From an uncultured Bacteroidales bacterium (lineage in GTDB: Bacteria > Bacteroidota > Bacteroidia > Bacteroidales > UBA932), in assembly GCA_902488725.1 (NCBI GenBank), contig CABTXO010000012.1, positions 1-14,647 on the forward strand: DNA of 14,647 nucleotides. The letters run 5' to 3'. The notes beneath the pieces were generated by a model. It worked only from the letters and a program-made list of their open reading frames with translations. It had not been told where the DNA came from and made no database searches. Position 1 is the stretch's first letter. Each line of letters starts with the position of its first letter. Positions 7,090 to 14,647 of the stretch are shown here, piece by piece. Both the position numbers and the translations under genes were made by a program.

Positions 7090-9249
7090 ATGAAAAAGAT
7101 CCTTTGCACACTCGCCGCCGCGCTGCTGCTCCTGACCGGAGTCAGGGCGGACGAAGGCATGTGGCTGCTGCCGCTCCTGCAGAAACTCAACGCCGAGGCC
7201 ATGAAGGACCTGGGCTGCCGGCTCACGCCCGACCAGATCTACAGCATCAACCACTCCTCTCTGAAGGACGCCGTCGTGATTTTCGGCGGCGGCTGCACCG
7301 GAGAACTCATCTCCGGACAGGGCTTGCTGGTCACCAACCACCACTGCGGCTACGGCAGCATCCAGGCCCTCTCGTCGGACGAGCACAACTACCTCGAGAA
7401 CGGTTACTGGGCCATGACCCGGGACCAGGAACTCCCGGTCGATGGCCTGAGCGTGACTTTCCTCGTGCGCATGACCGATGTGACCGACATCCTGAACAAG
7501 ACGTACGAAGCCGCACTGAAGGCGTTCAAGGACTCCGCGGATGCGGATGCGCTGGCACGACGCGCCCTGGATGCGGCCGCCAGGCAGCTCGAACAGACCG
7601 CCGAAAAGGAGCATCCGCACACCTCCGCCGCCGTGCGCTCTTTCTACAACGAGAACGTCTACTACCTGATCGTCAACAAGGTGTACAAGGATGTCCGCTT
7701 CGTCGGCACGCCGCCCGCCTCCGTGGGAAAGTTCGGCGGCGAGACGGACAACTGGATGTGGCCCCGCCACACCGGCGACTTCTCCATGTTCCGGGTCTAT
7801 GCCGGCAAGGACAACGAGCCGGCTGAATATTCCCCCGACAATGTCCCCTACGTCCCCGCGCAGTCGCTGACCATTTCCCTGAAGGGCATGCAGGAGGGCG
7901 ACTTCGCGATGATCATGGGCTACCCGGGTCGTACGCAGCGGTTCCAGACCGAAACCCAGCTTCAGCACATGATGGACGGGCACGACATTTCCATCACCGC
8001 GCGGACCATCCGGCAGGACATCATGTGGAAGTGGATGGAGTCCGACCCATCGATCCGGCTGAAATATGCCAGCAAATATGCGGGCTCCGCCAACGGCTGG
8101 AAGAAGTGGATCGGCGAGAAGAAAGCATTCAAGGACCTCGGGATCATCGAGCGGGAACACCGGAAGGAGGCGGACTTCCAACGGTGGGTGCTGAAGAACA
8201 ACAAGCGGAAAGCCCGCTATGGTTCCGCGCTGCAGGACATCGCCGACGGCGTGACGGGCAACCGCGACAGCGAACTGGCCCAGCGGCTCATGGGAGAGAC
8301 CCTCTTCAACATGGAACTGCTGGATGCCTCCGGAGCCTTCGCCCGGGCGTTCAACCAAGCCCTGGCCGCCGCCTCGGGTGACAGTTCAGCCGCCCTCCGG
8401 GATGCCTATGCCGCCACGCTGGATTTTTACGATGACTATTGCGAGCCGCTCGACCGGGAAGTGTCCAAAGCCCTGTTCAACCACTACCGGGCGCAGGCGA
8501 AACCGGAATATGCCCTCGATCTGGGCGGCGATTTCGCAACGATGGACCTGGATGCCTACGTGGACAACCTATTCGACCGGAGCTGCTTCACTTCTCCCGA
8601 GAAGTTGAAGGCCGCCCTTTCCGGCGGATTTTCCGCTTTGCGGCAGGATCCCGTATCCCGGCTTTACCGCAGCTTGTACGGCACCATGATGAAGTTGTAC
8701 ACGCCTGCAGCAGCAGCCAATTCCGAGAAGATCCGCGCGGGTTCCAAGGCCTTCGCGGCCGGTCTGTTGGAATGGAAGAAGAAGAAACCTTCCTATCCGG
8801 ATGCCAACTTCACCATGCGCCTGACCTACGGTTCCGTGAAGTCCTATTCCCCGAAAGATGCGCTCCTGTACCGGTACTACACGACCCTCTCCGGCGTGAT
8901 GGAGAAAGAGGACCCCGAGAACTACGAGTTCCGGGTGCCCGAAAAACTGAAGGAACTGTACCGCACGCAGGACTATGGCCCGTACGCCATGGCGGACGGC
9001 AACCTGCCCACCTGTTTCCTGACCAACAACGACATCACGGGCGGCAATTCCGGCAGTCCGGTGCTGAATGCGGACGGCCAGCTCATCGGCCTGGCCTTCG
9101 ACGGGAACTGGGAATCCATGTCCAGCGACGTGATGTTCGAGCCGAAGCTCCAGCGGTGCATCTGCGTTGACATCCGGTACGTGCTCTTCCTGATGGACAA
9201 ATTCGGCGGAGCCGGGCACCTGCTGAAAGAAATGAATATTGTGAAATGA
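7090..9249 (+). CDS. S46 family dipeptidyl-peptidase, DPP7 type
   Basis: S46 serine exopeptidases release N-terminal dipeptides from oligopeptides in the periplasm or at the surface of asaccharolytic and gut Bacteroidota. The ATG at 7090 gives a 719-residue protein with a Sec signal peptide (MKKILCTLAAALLLLTGVRA, cleavage after about Ala20). An upstream in-frame ATG at 6838 lies inside rnhB and is not used. The catalytic residues are visible: His85 in TNHHCGYG, Asp220 in GGETDNWMWPRH, and Ser654 in GGNSGSPV. The residue 18 after the serine, which sets P1 preference, is Gly672 (LAFDGNWE). Gly is found in DPP7, which prefers hydrophobic P1, whereas Arg there marks the Asp/Glu-specific DPP11. 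The gene has its own -7 element and precedes an Mrp gene by 32 bases. Confidence 0.95.
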   Translation: MKKILCTLAAALLLLTGVRADEGMWLLPLLQKLNAEAMKDLGCRLTPDQIYSINHSSLKDAVVIFGGGCTGELISGQGLLVTNHHCGYGSIQALSSDEHNYLENGYWAMTRDQELPVDGLSVTFLVRMTDVTDILNKTYEAALKAFKDSADADALARRALDAAARQLEQTAEKEHPHTSAAVRSFYNENVYYLIVNKVYKDVRFVGTPPASVGKFGGETDNWMWPRHTGDFSMFRVYAGKDNEPAEYSPDNVPYVPAQSLTISLKGMQEGDFAMIMGYPGRTQRFQTETQLQHMMDGHDISITARTIRQDIMWKWMESDPSIRLKYASKYAGSANGWKKWIGEKKAFKDLGIIEREHRKEADFQRWVLKNNKRKARYGSALQDIADGVTGNRDSELAQRLMGETLFNMELLDASGAFARAFNQALAAASGDSSAALRDAYAATLDFYDDYCEPLDREVSKALFNHYRAQAKPEYALDLGGDFATMDLDAYVDNLFDRSCFTSPEKLKAALSGGFSALRQDPVSRLYRSLYGTMMKLYTPAAAANSEKIRAGSKAFAAGLLEWKKKKPSYPDANFTMRLTYGSVKSYSPKDALLYRYYTTLSGVMEKEDPENYEFRVPEKLKELYRTQDYGPYAMADGNLPTCFLTNNDITGGNSGSPVLNADGQLIGLAFDGNWESMSSDVMFEPKLQRCICVDIRYVLFLMDKFGGAGHLLKEMNIVK

Positions 9250-9281
9250 TGTTGCCTGACGGAAGTATGAAAAAATAGACA

Positions 9282-10352
9282 ATGACAAACGAGGAAGTGA
9301 TGAATTGGCTGGGGGAGGTGATCCACCCGGCGAAAGAGAACAAGAGCGTCGTGGAATTGGGGATGGTCGAGGCGGTGGCCTGTGACGGAAACCGCGTGAC
9401 CGTCACCCTGGGCTTTCCGAAGCACCGCGACCCCCTCTCTGAATATTTGGTCGGCAGCGCCCGCGCCGTCCTCATCCGGCATGCGCCGGGGGCAGCCGTC
9501 GAAGTGAAGGCCGTCGTGAAGGAAGACAAAGGAAAGGCGCCCGCCAAGAAGCCCGGCCTCCATCTCGGCCTGGAAGAGGTGAACAACGTCCGGCACATCA
9601 TCGGTGTCGCTTCGGGCAAAGGCGGCGTCGGGAAATCCACCGTCGCGGTCAACCTGGCCGTCGCCCTGGCGCGGCTCGGCTACAAAGTCGGACTCGCGGA
9701 TGCCGATGTGTACGGCCCTTCCGTGCCCCTGATGACCGGGACCGAAGGCATCCTGCCCGAGGCCCTCAAGGAAGAAGAGAAGGAGATCATCGTCCCGGTC
9801 GAAAAGTACGGCGTCAAATGGATGTCGATCGGCTATTTCGCCGCACCCGGACAAGCCCTCGTCTGGCGCGGTCCCATGGCCAGCAATGCCTTGAAACAGA
9901 TGGTTCTGCAGGTGCGCTGGGGCGTGCTGGACTTCCTGCTCGTGGACATGCCCCCCGGCACGGGCGACATCCACCTCACGCTGGTCCAGGACATCCCGAT
10001 GGAAGGCGCCGTGATCGTCACGACCCCCCAGCCGGTCGCCCTGGCGGATGTCGAGAAGGGCGTGAACATGTTCCGCAACAAGAACATCGACCGGAAGATC
10101 TTCGGCTTCGTCGAAAACATGGCCTGGTTCACGCCTGCCGAACTGCCCGGCAACAAGTACTACTTGTTCGGCAAGAACGGCGGGGAGCGGATGGCGAAGC
10201 AGTACGGCATCCCCCTTCTGGGGCAGATCCCGATCGTGCAGAGCATCCGGGAAGGAGGCGACAGCGGAGAACCCGCCGCGCTGTCGGACCGTCCCGACGG
10301 TCTCGCCTTCCTCGACCTGGCCCGAGCCTTTGTCGCGGCGGTGACGCAATGA
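9282..10352 (+). CDS. Mrp/NBP35-family iron-sulfur cluster carrier ATPase, cysteine-poor
   Basis: The 356-residue protein has an N-terminal MIP18/FeS-assembly domain (about 1-85) and a C-terminal P-loop ATPase of the Mrp family: deviant Walker A GKGGVGKS at 112-119, and VDMPPGTGD with Asp222 at 221-229. Mrp proteins deliver [4Fe-4S] clusters to apo-enzymes in the cytoplasm. Most carry a CxxC in the ENM...C..C segment that holds a bridging cluster. Here that segment (279-300) reads ENMAWFTPAELPGNKYYLFG and has no cysteine; the only Cys is Cys34, in the N-terminal domain. From memory, this replacement is common in Bacteroidota. The ATG at 9282 is 32 bases after the S46 stop, and no separate promoter is evident. 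Its TGA overlaps an ATG (ATGA at 10349-10352) in the frame of the next gene. Confidence 0.93.
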   Translation: MTNEEVMNWLGEVIHPAKENKSVVELGMVEAVACDGNRVTVTLGFPKHRDPLSEYLVGSARAVLIRHAPGAAVEVKAVVKEDKGKAPAKKPGLHLGLEEVNNVRHIIGVASGKGGVGKSTVAVNLAVALARLGYKVGLADADVYGPSVPLMTGTEGILPEALKEEEKEIIVPVEKYGVKWMSIGYFAAPGQALVWRGPMASNALKQMVLQVRWGVLDFLLVDMPPGTGDIHLTLVQDIPMEGAVIVTTPQPVALADVEKGVNMFRNKNIDRKIFGFVENMAWFTPAELPGNKYYLFGKNGGERMAKQYGIPLLGQIPIVQSIREGGDSGEPAALSDRPDGLAFLDLARAFVAAVTQ

Positions 10353-10384
10353 CCATAATTTCATCAACCCCAAAAAATCGTGAC

Positions 10385-11245
10385 ATGACACTTTTTCACT
10401 TTCCACGCGCGGCGGTTTATGCCGCCCTTTTGTCAGGGATCCTCGGTTCCTGCGGATTCCGGGCCGACAAAGCACCCAAACCGGACTGGTCTGATGAGTT
10501 CAACGGAAACGCCTATGACACAACCGTCTGGAGCACGTGTTCCCGGCAAAGCGGTCCAGGCTGGAGCACCCATATGTCCGCGCTGGATTCCCTTTATGCC
10601 GTGAAAGACGGCTGCCTGGAACTGCGGGCCATCGTGAACCCGGGCATCCCCGGTGATACGGCCGTCTTGCTTACGGGCGGCTTGACATCCAAAGGGAAAA
10701 AAGCTTTCGGCTACGGCAGAATCGAGATCCGGGCCAAGCTGGAAGGAACGGGCGGCGGCTGGCCTGCATTGTGGATGATGCCGGAAGGGAAGCGGGAGCG
10801 ACGGGAAGACGACACCGTCTGGGTGAACTTTCCGAAATATGTCGACTACGCCGAATTTGACATCAGCGAGCGGCTGAATTTCGATGCCTTTACCCACCAG
10901 ACCATCCATTCCTCGTACACGCTGACGGTCGGCGACAAGTTCCAGGCGAGACAAGCGAAGCCTCCCATCCATCCGGACGACTTCAACATCTTCGCATTGG
11001 AGCACTACAAGGATAGCGTCAAATTCTTCGTGAACGGCGAGAACACGCTCACTTACAGAAGGATGACGGAAGGGCCCGACGGTGAGTACATCCCCGCCAA
11101 GGCGCAATGGCCCTTCGACAAGAACTTCTACCTGATTCTTTCCATGCAGGTGGGCGGCGCATGGCCCGGTGCCCCCGTCTTGTCGGATCTCCCGTCCAGC
11201 ATGTGGATCGACTACATCCGCTTCTACGCATTTAAAGAGGAATAG
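10385..11245 (+). CDS. Glycoside hydrolase family 16 lipoprotein (beta-glucanase type)
   Basis: GH16 enzymes cut beta-1,3/1,4-glucans and related galactans. The ATG at 10385 gives 286 residues with a lipoprotein signal (lipobox LGSC, Cys23). An ATG at 10349, overlapping the Mrp stop, would only add 12 residues before the signal peptide, so it is less likely. The active-site motif is EFDISE at 157-162, with nucleophile Glu157, Asp159 and acid/base Glu162; the extra residue (the beta-bulge) is as in laminarinase-type GH16. Other GH16 marks are WPALWMMPE (126-134), an HQTIHSSY strand (171-178) and FDKNFYLILSMQVGG with WPG, ending in DYIRFY. There is no SusC/SusD pair or second carbohydrate gene nearby. 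The substrate cannot be set from sequence alone; beta-1,3-glucan is a reasonable guess. Confidence 0.92.
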   Translation: MTLFHFPRAAVYAALLSGILGSCGFRADKAPKPDWSDEFNGNAYDTTVWSTCSRQSGPGWSTHMSALDSLYAVKDGCLELRAIVNPGIPGDTAVLLTGGLTSKGKKAFGYGRIEIRAKLEGTGGGWPALWMMPEGKRERREDDTVWVNFPKYVDYAEFDISERLNFDAFTHQTIHSSYTLTVGDKFQARQAKPPIHPDDFNIFALEHYKDSVKFFVNGENTLTYRRMTEGPDGEYIPAKAQWPFDKNFYLILSMQVGGAWPGAPVLSDLPSSMWIDYIRFYAFKEE

Positions 11246-11255
11246 AGCGAGGCCT

Positions 11256-13916
11256 TCACGCTTCGTGCCGACGGTTCCTGCCGGAAAAGCGGATGAGGCC
11301 GCCGGCGAGCAGCAGCAGGACCAGCAAAGCGACGGAGGCGCCCCGGGAGACTTTTTCGCTGACGGAATAGACTTTCGGGTCGAAGCGCATGACCAGTTCG
11401 TGCTCCCCGGCCGGGAGCACCGCTCCCCGCAGCAGCCAGTCGGCCCGGAAGAGATCCACCTGCGTGTCCTTCGTGTCGATCCAGGCATGCCAGCCGTCGG
11501 GATAATAGATTTCACTGAATATGACCGGTCGCGCGGACGCGGCCACATAATGGTACCGCAGTTCATTCGGGGCGTAGGAAGTCATGCGGATGGTGTCCGG
11601 CCGGGAAGAGAGGCCGCGCCCGGGGTCGGCGGGAGACGCGAGGGCTTCCGCCGCCCGCTCGCGCATCTGCGCGAAGTCGTCCCCGATCACGGCCGTCCGG
11701 CGCAGATCCACTTCGCCGATGCGGGCGATCTCCTCGTCCGGCGTCTCCGCGCAGACGAGGGAATCCACGAACCAGGCGGTCCCGAAGGCCTGCGGGTTCC
11801 GGGCGGGAGCCGCGTCCGGAGACAGGATGAAATACCGGCAGTTCAGGGCGGACAGCACCGGAATCTGCGGAATTTTCGCTTCAAAATCCGGAATGGACCC
11901 GCTGTTCTGCGTGGACTTGTACACGGACATGATTTCGGGCGCGATGTACCGCTCGATCAGATCCTGGTAGCGCTGCATCTTGGCCGGACTGTAGCCGCCG
12001 ACATTCTTGTGCCAGTACGACGGACGGGAATCGTTGAACACCTCCACCGTCAGGTCCAGCACCCGGTAGGAGGGGTCCGGATCCGCCAGGATCATCTTGT
12101 CTACCGACCGCTGGGCAAATTGGTTGCGGAACGTACGGGGCGTCGTGAAACTGTCCGCGTTGAGATAGCGTTTCCCGACCGAGAACATGTTCACCAGCAC
12201 GAGCAGGGATATTCCCGCAGCCGCCTGCAGCCGCCGGGAAGCGGCACGCCGCTCCTCCTTCGGCACCGCGTAGCCCCACCACAGGAGGCCGTAGGTCGCG
12301 AGGATGAAGAGCATCGCGGTCAGCGCATCCTTTGCGAGCAGGTGCCTGCGGTCGACCTTCAGCGCATTCACGAGCACGTCCTGCATGGAACTGTCGGAGG
12401 CCCCTGAGAAGGAACCTGCCAGGCTCGGCACGAGGGCGAACACCAGACAGAAGCCGGCCGTGACCGCGAGGGCGGTCAGACTCCCCCGCTTGAAATCCGC
12501 TTCGGCATATTCATGCCTGAGGATGCGGTCCAGCACGAGGAAGCCCAGCATCGGCAGGGTGAACTGCAGGGTCACCAGCGCCATGGACACTGTCCGGAAC
12601 TTGTTGTACATCGGCGCATAGTTGTAGAACAGCTTCGTGAAGGCCATGAAATGATTGCCCAGCGACAGGAAGATTGCCACGAGCGTCGCCGCCAGAATCC
12701 ACCATTTTTCTTTCCCTTTGTACAGGCATAGGCCCAGGATGAACAGGAAGACGGTGATGGCCCCCATGTACATCGGTCCGGCCGTGAACGGCTGCGGCCC
12801 CCAGTACAGCGGAAGCGCCTTCGCGATCTCCCGCGGATTCCCCTGACCGGCCTGCTTGAACAGCTTGACGGTCTCGGACTTGTCCGGATTGACCGGGCCC
12901 GCGGAGGAGCCGCCGTTGAAATTCGGAATCATCAGGTTGGGGAGCTCCTGCCAACCGTAGGACCAGGCAGTTGCATAGTCCAGCTGCAACCCCTTGTCAT
13001 TGATCTCGTTGCCCGTAGGATGCGAGAGCTCCGATCCGCCGCGCATGGTGTGGCGGGTGTATTCGTACAGCGGGGCGAGTTTGATGGCATTGGTGCCGAT
13101 GCCGACCAGGCCGAGGACGAACAGGAGGGCGGATGCCGCGAAGAAGCGGCCCAGCAGCGGGCGGCGGGCCTTGTCGGCCAGCACCCAGATGAAGAGTCCG
13201 GCCGCATAGATGACCAGGATGAGGGCCAGGTACCAGGTGATCTGCTGGTGATTCGCCTTGATCTGCATGCTGAGCGCCAGTGCGAAGAGCACCGCCCCCA
13301 GCACCGTCACCGGCAGCCAGCCCCCGCGCCGTTCCCGCACCTCCCGGCTGTCATTCCGGGCCTCCTTGCCGTCATTCCGGGCGGAGCGAGGAGTCTGCAG
13401 CGCAGCCCGATACGTGAATATCGCCGCCGCCAGCACCCAGGGCAGGAAAGCCAAGGCCTGCATCTTCGTGTTGTGCCCCACCTGGATAATCTGCAGATTG
13501 TAGGAGCAGAACGTCACGGCCACTGCGCCGCCGATGGCCAGCAGGCGGCCGATGCCTAGAGACAGCATCAGCAGAAAAGCTCCGACGAGAGAAAGGAAAA
13601 GCCAGGTGGCCGGCTGCTTTCCGAACATCAGCAGACGGAACAACGGTTGGGTCCAGTCGCCATCGCTGGCGGAGTTGAAAGCCGTGACCGGCATCCCGCC
13701 GAACATGGAGTTCGTCCACCGGGTCGGATCCTCGGGATGGGCGGCGTTGTAGGCAGTGGCCTCCCGGGACATCCCGATGTAGCCGGTGATGTCGCTCTGG
13801 TTCACGATTTTGCCTTCCAGCACCTGCGGCACGAACGCGTAGGCAAGCAGCAGGAACAAGGCGATGATCCCCGCGAATATTCCAATCTCCCGGAGTGTCT
13901 TTTTGGTCATATTCAT
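11256..13916 (-). CDS. YfhO-family multispanning membrane glycosyltransferase-like protein
   Basis: This 886-residue membrane protein has an N-terminal helix (about 11-30), a large extracellular loop with SDITGYIGMSREA and W-T-N-S-M-F-G-G-M-P, at least ten further hydrophobic segments, and a C-terminal soluble domain (FSEIYYPDGWHAWID) before a last helix (LLVLLLLAGGLI). This is the layout of the YfhO family, GT-C-like proteins of which a Bacillus member is tied to glycosylation of lipoteichoic acid; the Bacteroidota role is unknown. Residues about 172-198 carry an insertion containing two ARND copies seven residues apart, encoded by a repeat (see 13349-13400). The ATG at 13916 overlaps the TGA of the glycosyltransferase gene in an ATGA, so the two are translationally coupled. 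It converges with the GH16 gene, with only 10 bases between stops. Confidence 0.9.
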   Translation of the reverse strand: MNMTKKTLREIGIFAGIIALFLLLAYAFVPQVLEGKIVNQSDITGYIGMSREATAYNAAHPEDPTRWTNSMFGGMPVTAFNSASDGDWTQPLFRLLMFGKQPATWLFLSLVGAFLLMLSLGIGRLLAIGGAVAVTFCSYNLQIIQVGHNTKMQALAFLPWVLAAAIFTYRAALQTPRSARNDGKEARNDSREVRERRGGWLPVTVLGAVLFALALSMQIKANHQQITWYLALILVIYAAGLFIWVLADKARRPLLGRFFAASALLFVLGLVGIGTNAIKLAPLYEYTRHTMRGGSELSHPTGNEINDKGLQLDYATAWSYGWQELPNLMIPNFNGGSSAGPVNPDKSETVKLFKQAGQGNPREIAKALPLYWGPQPFTAGPMYMGAITVFLFILGLCLYKGKEKWWILAATLVAIFLSLGNHFMAFTKLFYNYAPMYNKFRTVSMALVTLQFTLPMLGFLVLDRILRHEYAEADFKRGSLTALAVTAGFCLVFALVPSLAGSFSGASDSSMQDVLVNALKVDRRHLLAKDALTAMLFILATYGLLWWGYAVPKEERRAASRRLQAAAGISLLVLVNMFSVGKRYLNADSFTTPRTFRNQFAQRSVDKMILADPDPSYRVLDLTVEVFNDSRPSYWHKNVGGYSPAKMQRYQDLIERYIAPEIMSVYKSTQNSGSIPDFEAKIPQIPVLSALNCRYFILSPDAAPARNPQAFGTAWFVDSLVCAETPDEEIARIGEVDLRRTAVIGDDFAQMRERAAEALASPADPGRGLSSRPDTIRMTSYAPNELRYHYVAASARPVIFSEIYYPDGWHAWIDTKDTQVDLFRADWLLRGAVLPAGEHELVMRFDPKVYSVSEKVSRGASVALLVLLLLAGGLIRFSGRNRRHEA
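13349..13400 (+). repeat. REP-like dispersed repeat inside the YfhO gene
   Basis: GTCATTCCGGGC occurs at 13350-13361 and again at 13371-13382, 21 bases apart. The second copy continues as GGAGCGAGGAGTCTGCAG. This resembles the common bacterial GTCATTCCG...GAGCGAGGA dispersed repeat (recognised from memory). Translated on the minus strand it gives PRSARNDGKEARND, in frame with the YfhO gene. The first copy also has CCCGG/CCGGG arms that could fold. Confidence 0.6.
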
Positions 13917-14634
13917 GTCGTTAAGGATTCGAGAAGTTCCGACAGGCGGTGGGTGAGCGCCTTTCTGGAATAGGCGTCGATCGCATCGGACCGGATGATC
14001 ACCTCGTCATCCAGATAGGCTTTCCAGCAGTTCAGGACACTGGTTTCAACGGTCTTTTCATCGTCCCAGCCGGCCATGGCGCCGGCCCCGGTACGGTTCA
14101 GGACTTCCGCCATGGCGCCGTCCGGGTCCCCGAAACCGAGGATCCGCCTGCGGGCGGCGAGATATTCAAAAAGTTTCCCGGAAAGGATGGCCTTGCTCTC
14201 CGGCTGCTTCCGGACCGGCAGGATCAGCAGGCAGGCATTTTTCTGCTCCTCTACGGCAACCTTGTGCACCTGATAGCCCAGGTCGACCAGGTTCGCCCCC
14301 AGTCCGCAGTCTCGGATCTGCTGCAGGACGCTGGCGTCGGTGTTGCCGACAAGCCGGATCCGCAGCACCTTCGACAGCTCTGCGTTGGCCTTGCAAAGCT
14401 TTCCGAGAACCTTCCAGAGCACATCGGGATTGCCGTCCACCGGGAGCACCCCCGTGTGGGTGATGTTGAAATATTCATCCCGGGTGTCTTCCGCGTCCGC
14501 GTAGTCGCTTTCGTCGAAACCGTTGGTGATCATCGCGACGGGGGTGTGCGTCATGGCCTCGAAATCCTTCTGCACGTACGGCGTGACGGACAGGACGACC
14601 GTCGCATCGTCCAGCACCTGCTTCTCCAGCTGGC
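13913..14634 (-). CDS. Glycosyltransferase (GT-B fold, GT4-like), C-terminal part, 5' truncated
   Basis: The gene runs off the right end. Translating from 14634 gives QLEKQVLDDATVVLSVTPYV, so the GTG at 14617 is internal and the real start is off the contig. The visible part covers the end of the N-terminal Rossmann domain (VVLSVTPYVQKDF, then VAMITNGFD), which is the linker type of GT-B enzymes. It also covers most of the donor-binding domain: RIRLVGNTDAS, a GKLFEYLAARRRILGF nucleotide-sugar motif with a following acidic EVL. GT4-like enzymes add sugars to glycans or lipids at the inner leaflet. Its TGA overlaps the YfhO start codon, and the pairing suggests a shared surface-glycan job. Donor and acceptor are unknown. 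Confidence 0.85.
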
Positions 14635-14647
14635 AGATCGGAAGAGC
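14635..14647. other. Illumina adapter remnant at the contig end
   Basis: The last 13 bases are AGATCGGAAGAGC, identical to the common start of Illumina TruSeq adapters used as a trimming key. The sequence is best treated as non-genomic. The glycosyltransferase reading frame through it (ALPI plus part of the next codon) should be dropped. Confidence 0.9.

Noticed and set aside
9267..9278. A mini-cistron ATG AAA AAA TAG just before the Mrp gene
   Set aside because: Three codons can arise by chance, and nothing indicates an attenuator.
10329..10363. Possible promoter TTTG...TAATTTCA before the GH16 gene
   Set aside because: The -7 match fails at the last two fixed bases and the spacer of 23 bases is too long to rely on.
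8973..10475. A 500-codon open frame on the minus strand across the S46, Mrp and GH16 genes
   Set aside because: It spans the junctions of well-supported genes on the other strand and shows no motif; it is an antisense shadow of high GC content.
1..14647. CRISPR arrays, tRNA or rRNA genes, insertion sequences, phage or defence genes
   Set aside because: I looked for spaced repeats, transposase motifs and RNA gene patterns and saw none; almost all sequence is taken by ordinary protein genes.

Overview
The window reads as one GC-rich metagenomic contig from a member of Bacteroidota, most likely Bacteroidales. Three things point there: promoter elements of the Bacteroidota TAnnTTTG type, a gene set typical of that group (S46 dipeptidyl-peptidase, cysteine-less Mrp/NBP35 ATPase, EF-G2-like translation factor, YfhO-type membrane protein, SPOR-like protein), and lipoprotein or secretion signals on several products. 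The last 13 bases match the common Illumina adapter stem, so the right edge is a raw assembly end and not genomic sequence.

Layout. Bases 1-600 (+) hold the 3' end of a protein with two SPOR-like modules. It converges on a leftward operon that starts at a good promoter near 5508-5537: an EF-G2-like translation factor (5455-3299), an 8-base overlap, a transglutaminase-domain lipoprotein (3306-880), and a small unrecognised ORF (842-636). Upstream lies a short leftward ORF with a lone AraC-like helix-turn-helix (5769-5557). A roughly 215-base divergent regulatory region separates it from a rightward XRE regulator with a coiled-coil tail (5984-6406).

Next, all rightward, come RNase HII (6435-7055), a secreted S46 peptidase of DPP7 type (7090-9249) with its own TAnnTTTG element, an Mrp-family ATPase (9282-10352) and a GH16 glycoside hydrolase lipoprotein (10385-11245). 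These converge with only 10 bases to spare on a leftward pair: a glycosyltransferase truncated by the contig end (14634-13913) and a YfhO-family multispanning protein (13916-11256), coupled by an ATGA overlap.

Functionally this is mostly core chromosome plus envelope functions: peptide and glucan degradation outside the cytoplasm, surface glycosylation, and Fe-S or translation housekeeping. I saw no phage, CRISPR, toxin-antitoxin, integrase or defence module, and no RNA genes. The points most worth following up are the EF-G paralog with Ser in place of the catalytic His, the repeat-derived in-frame insertion in the YfhO protein, the small ORF at 636-842, and the adapter at the right end.
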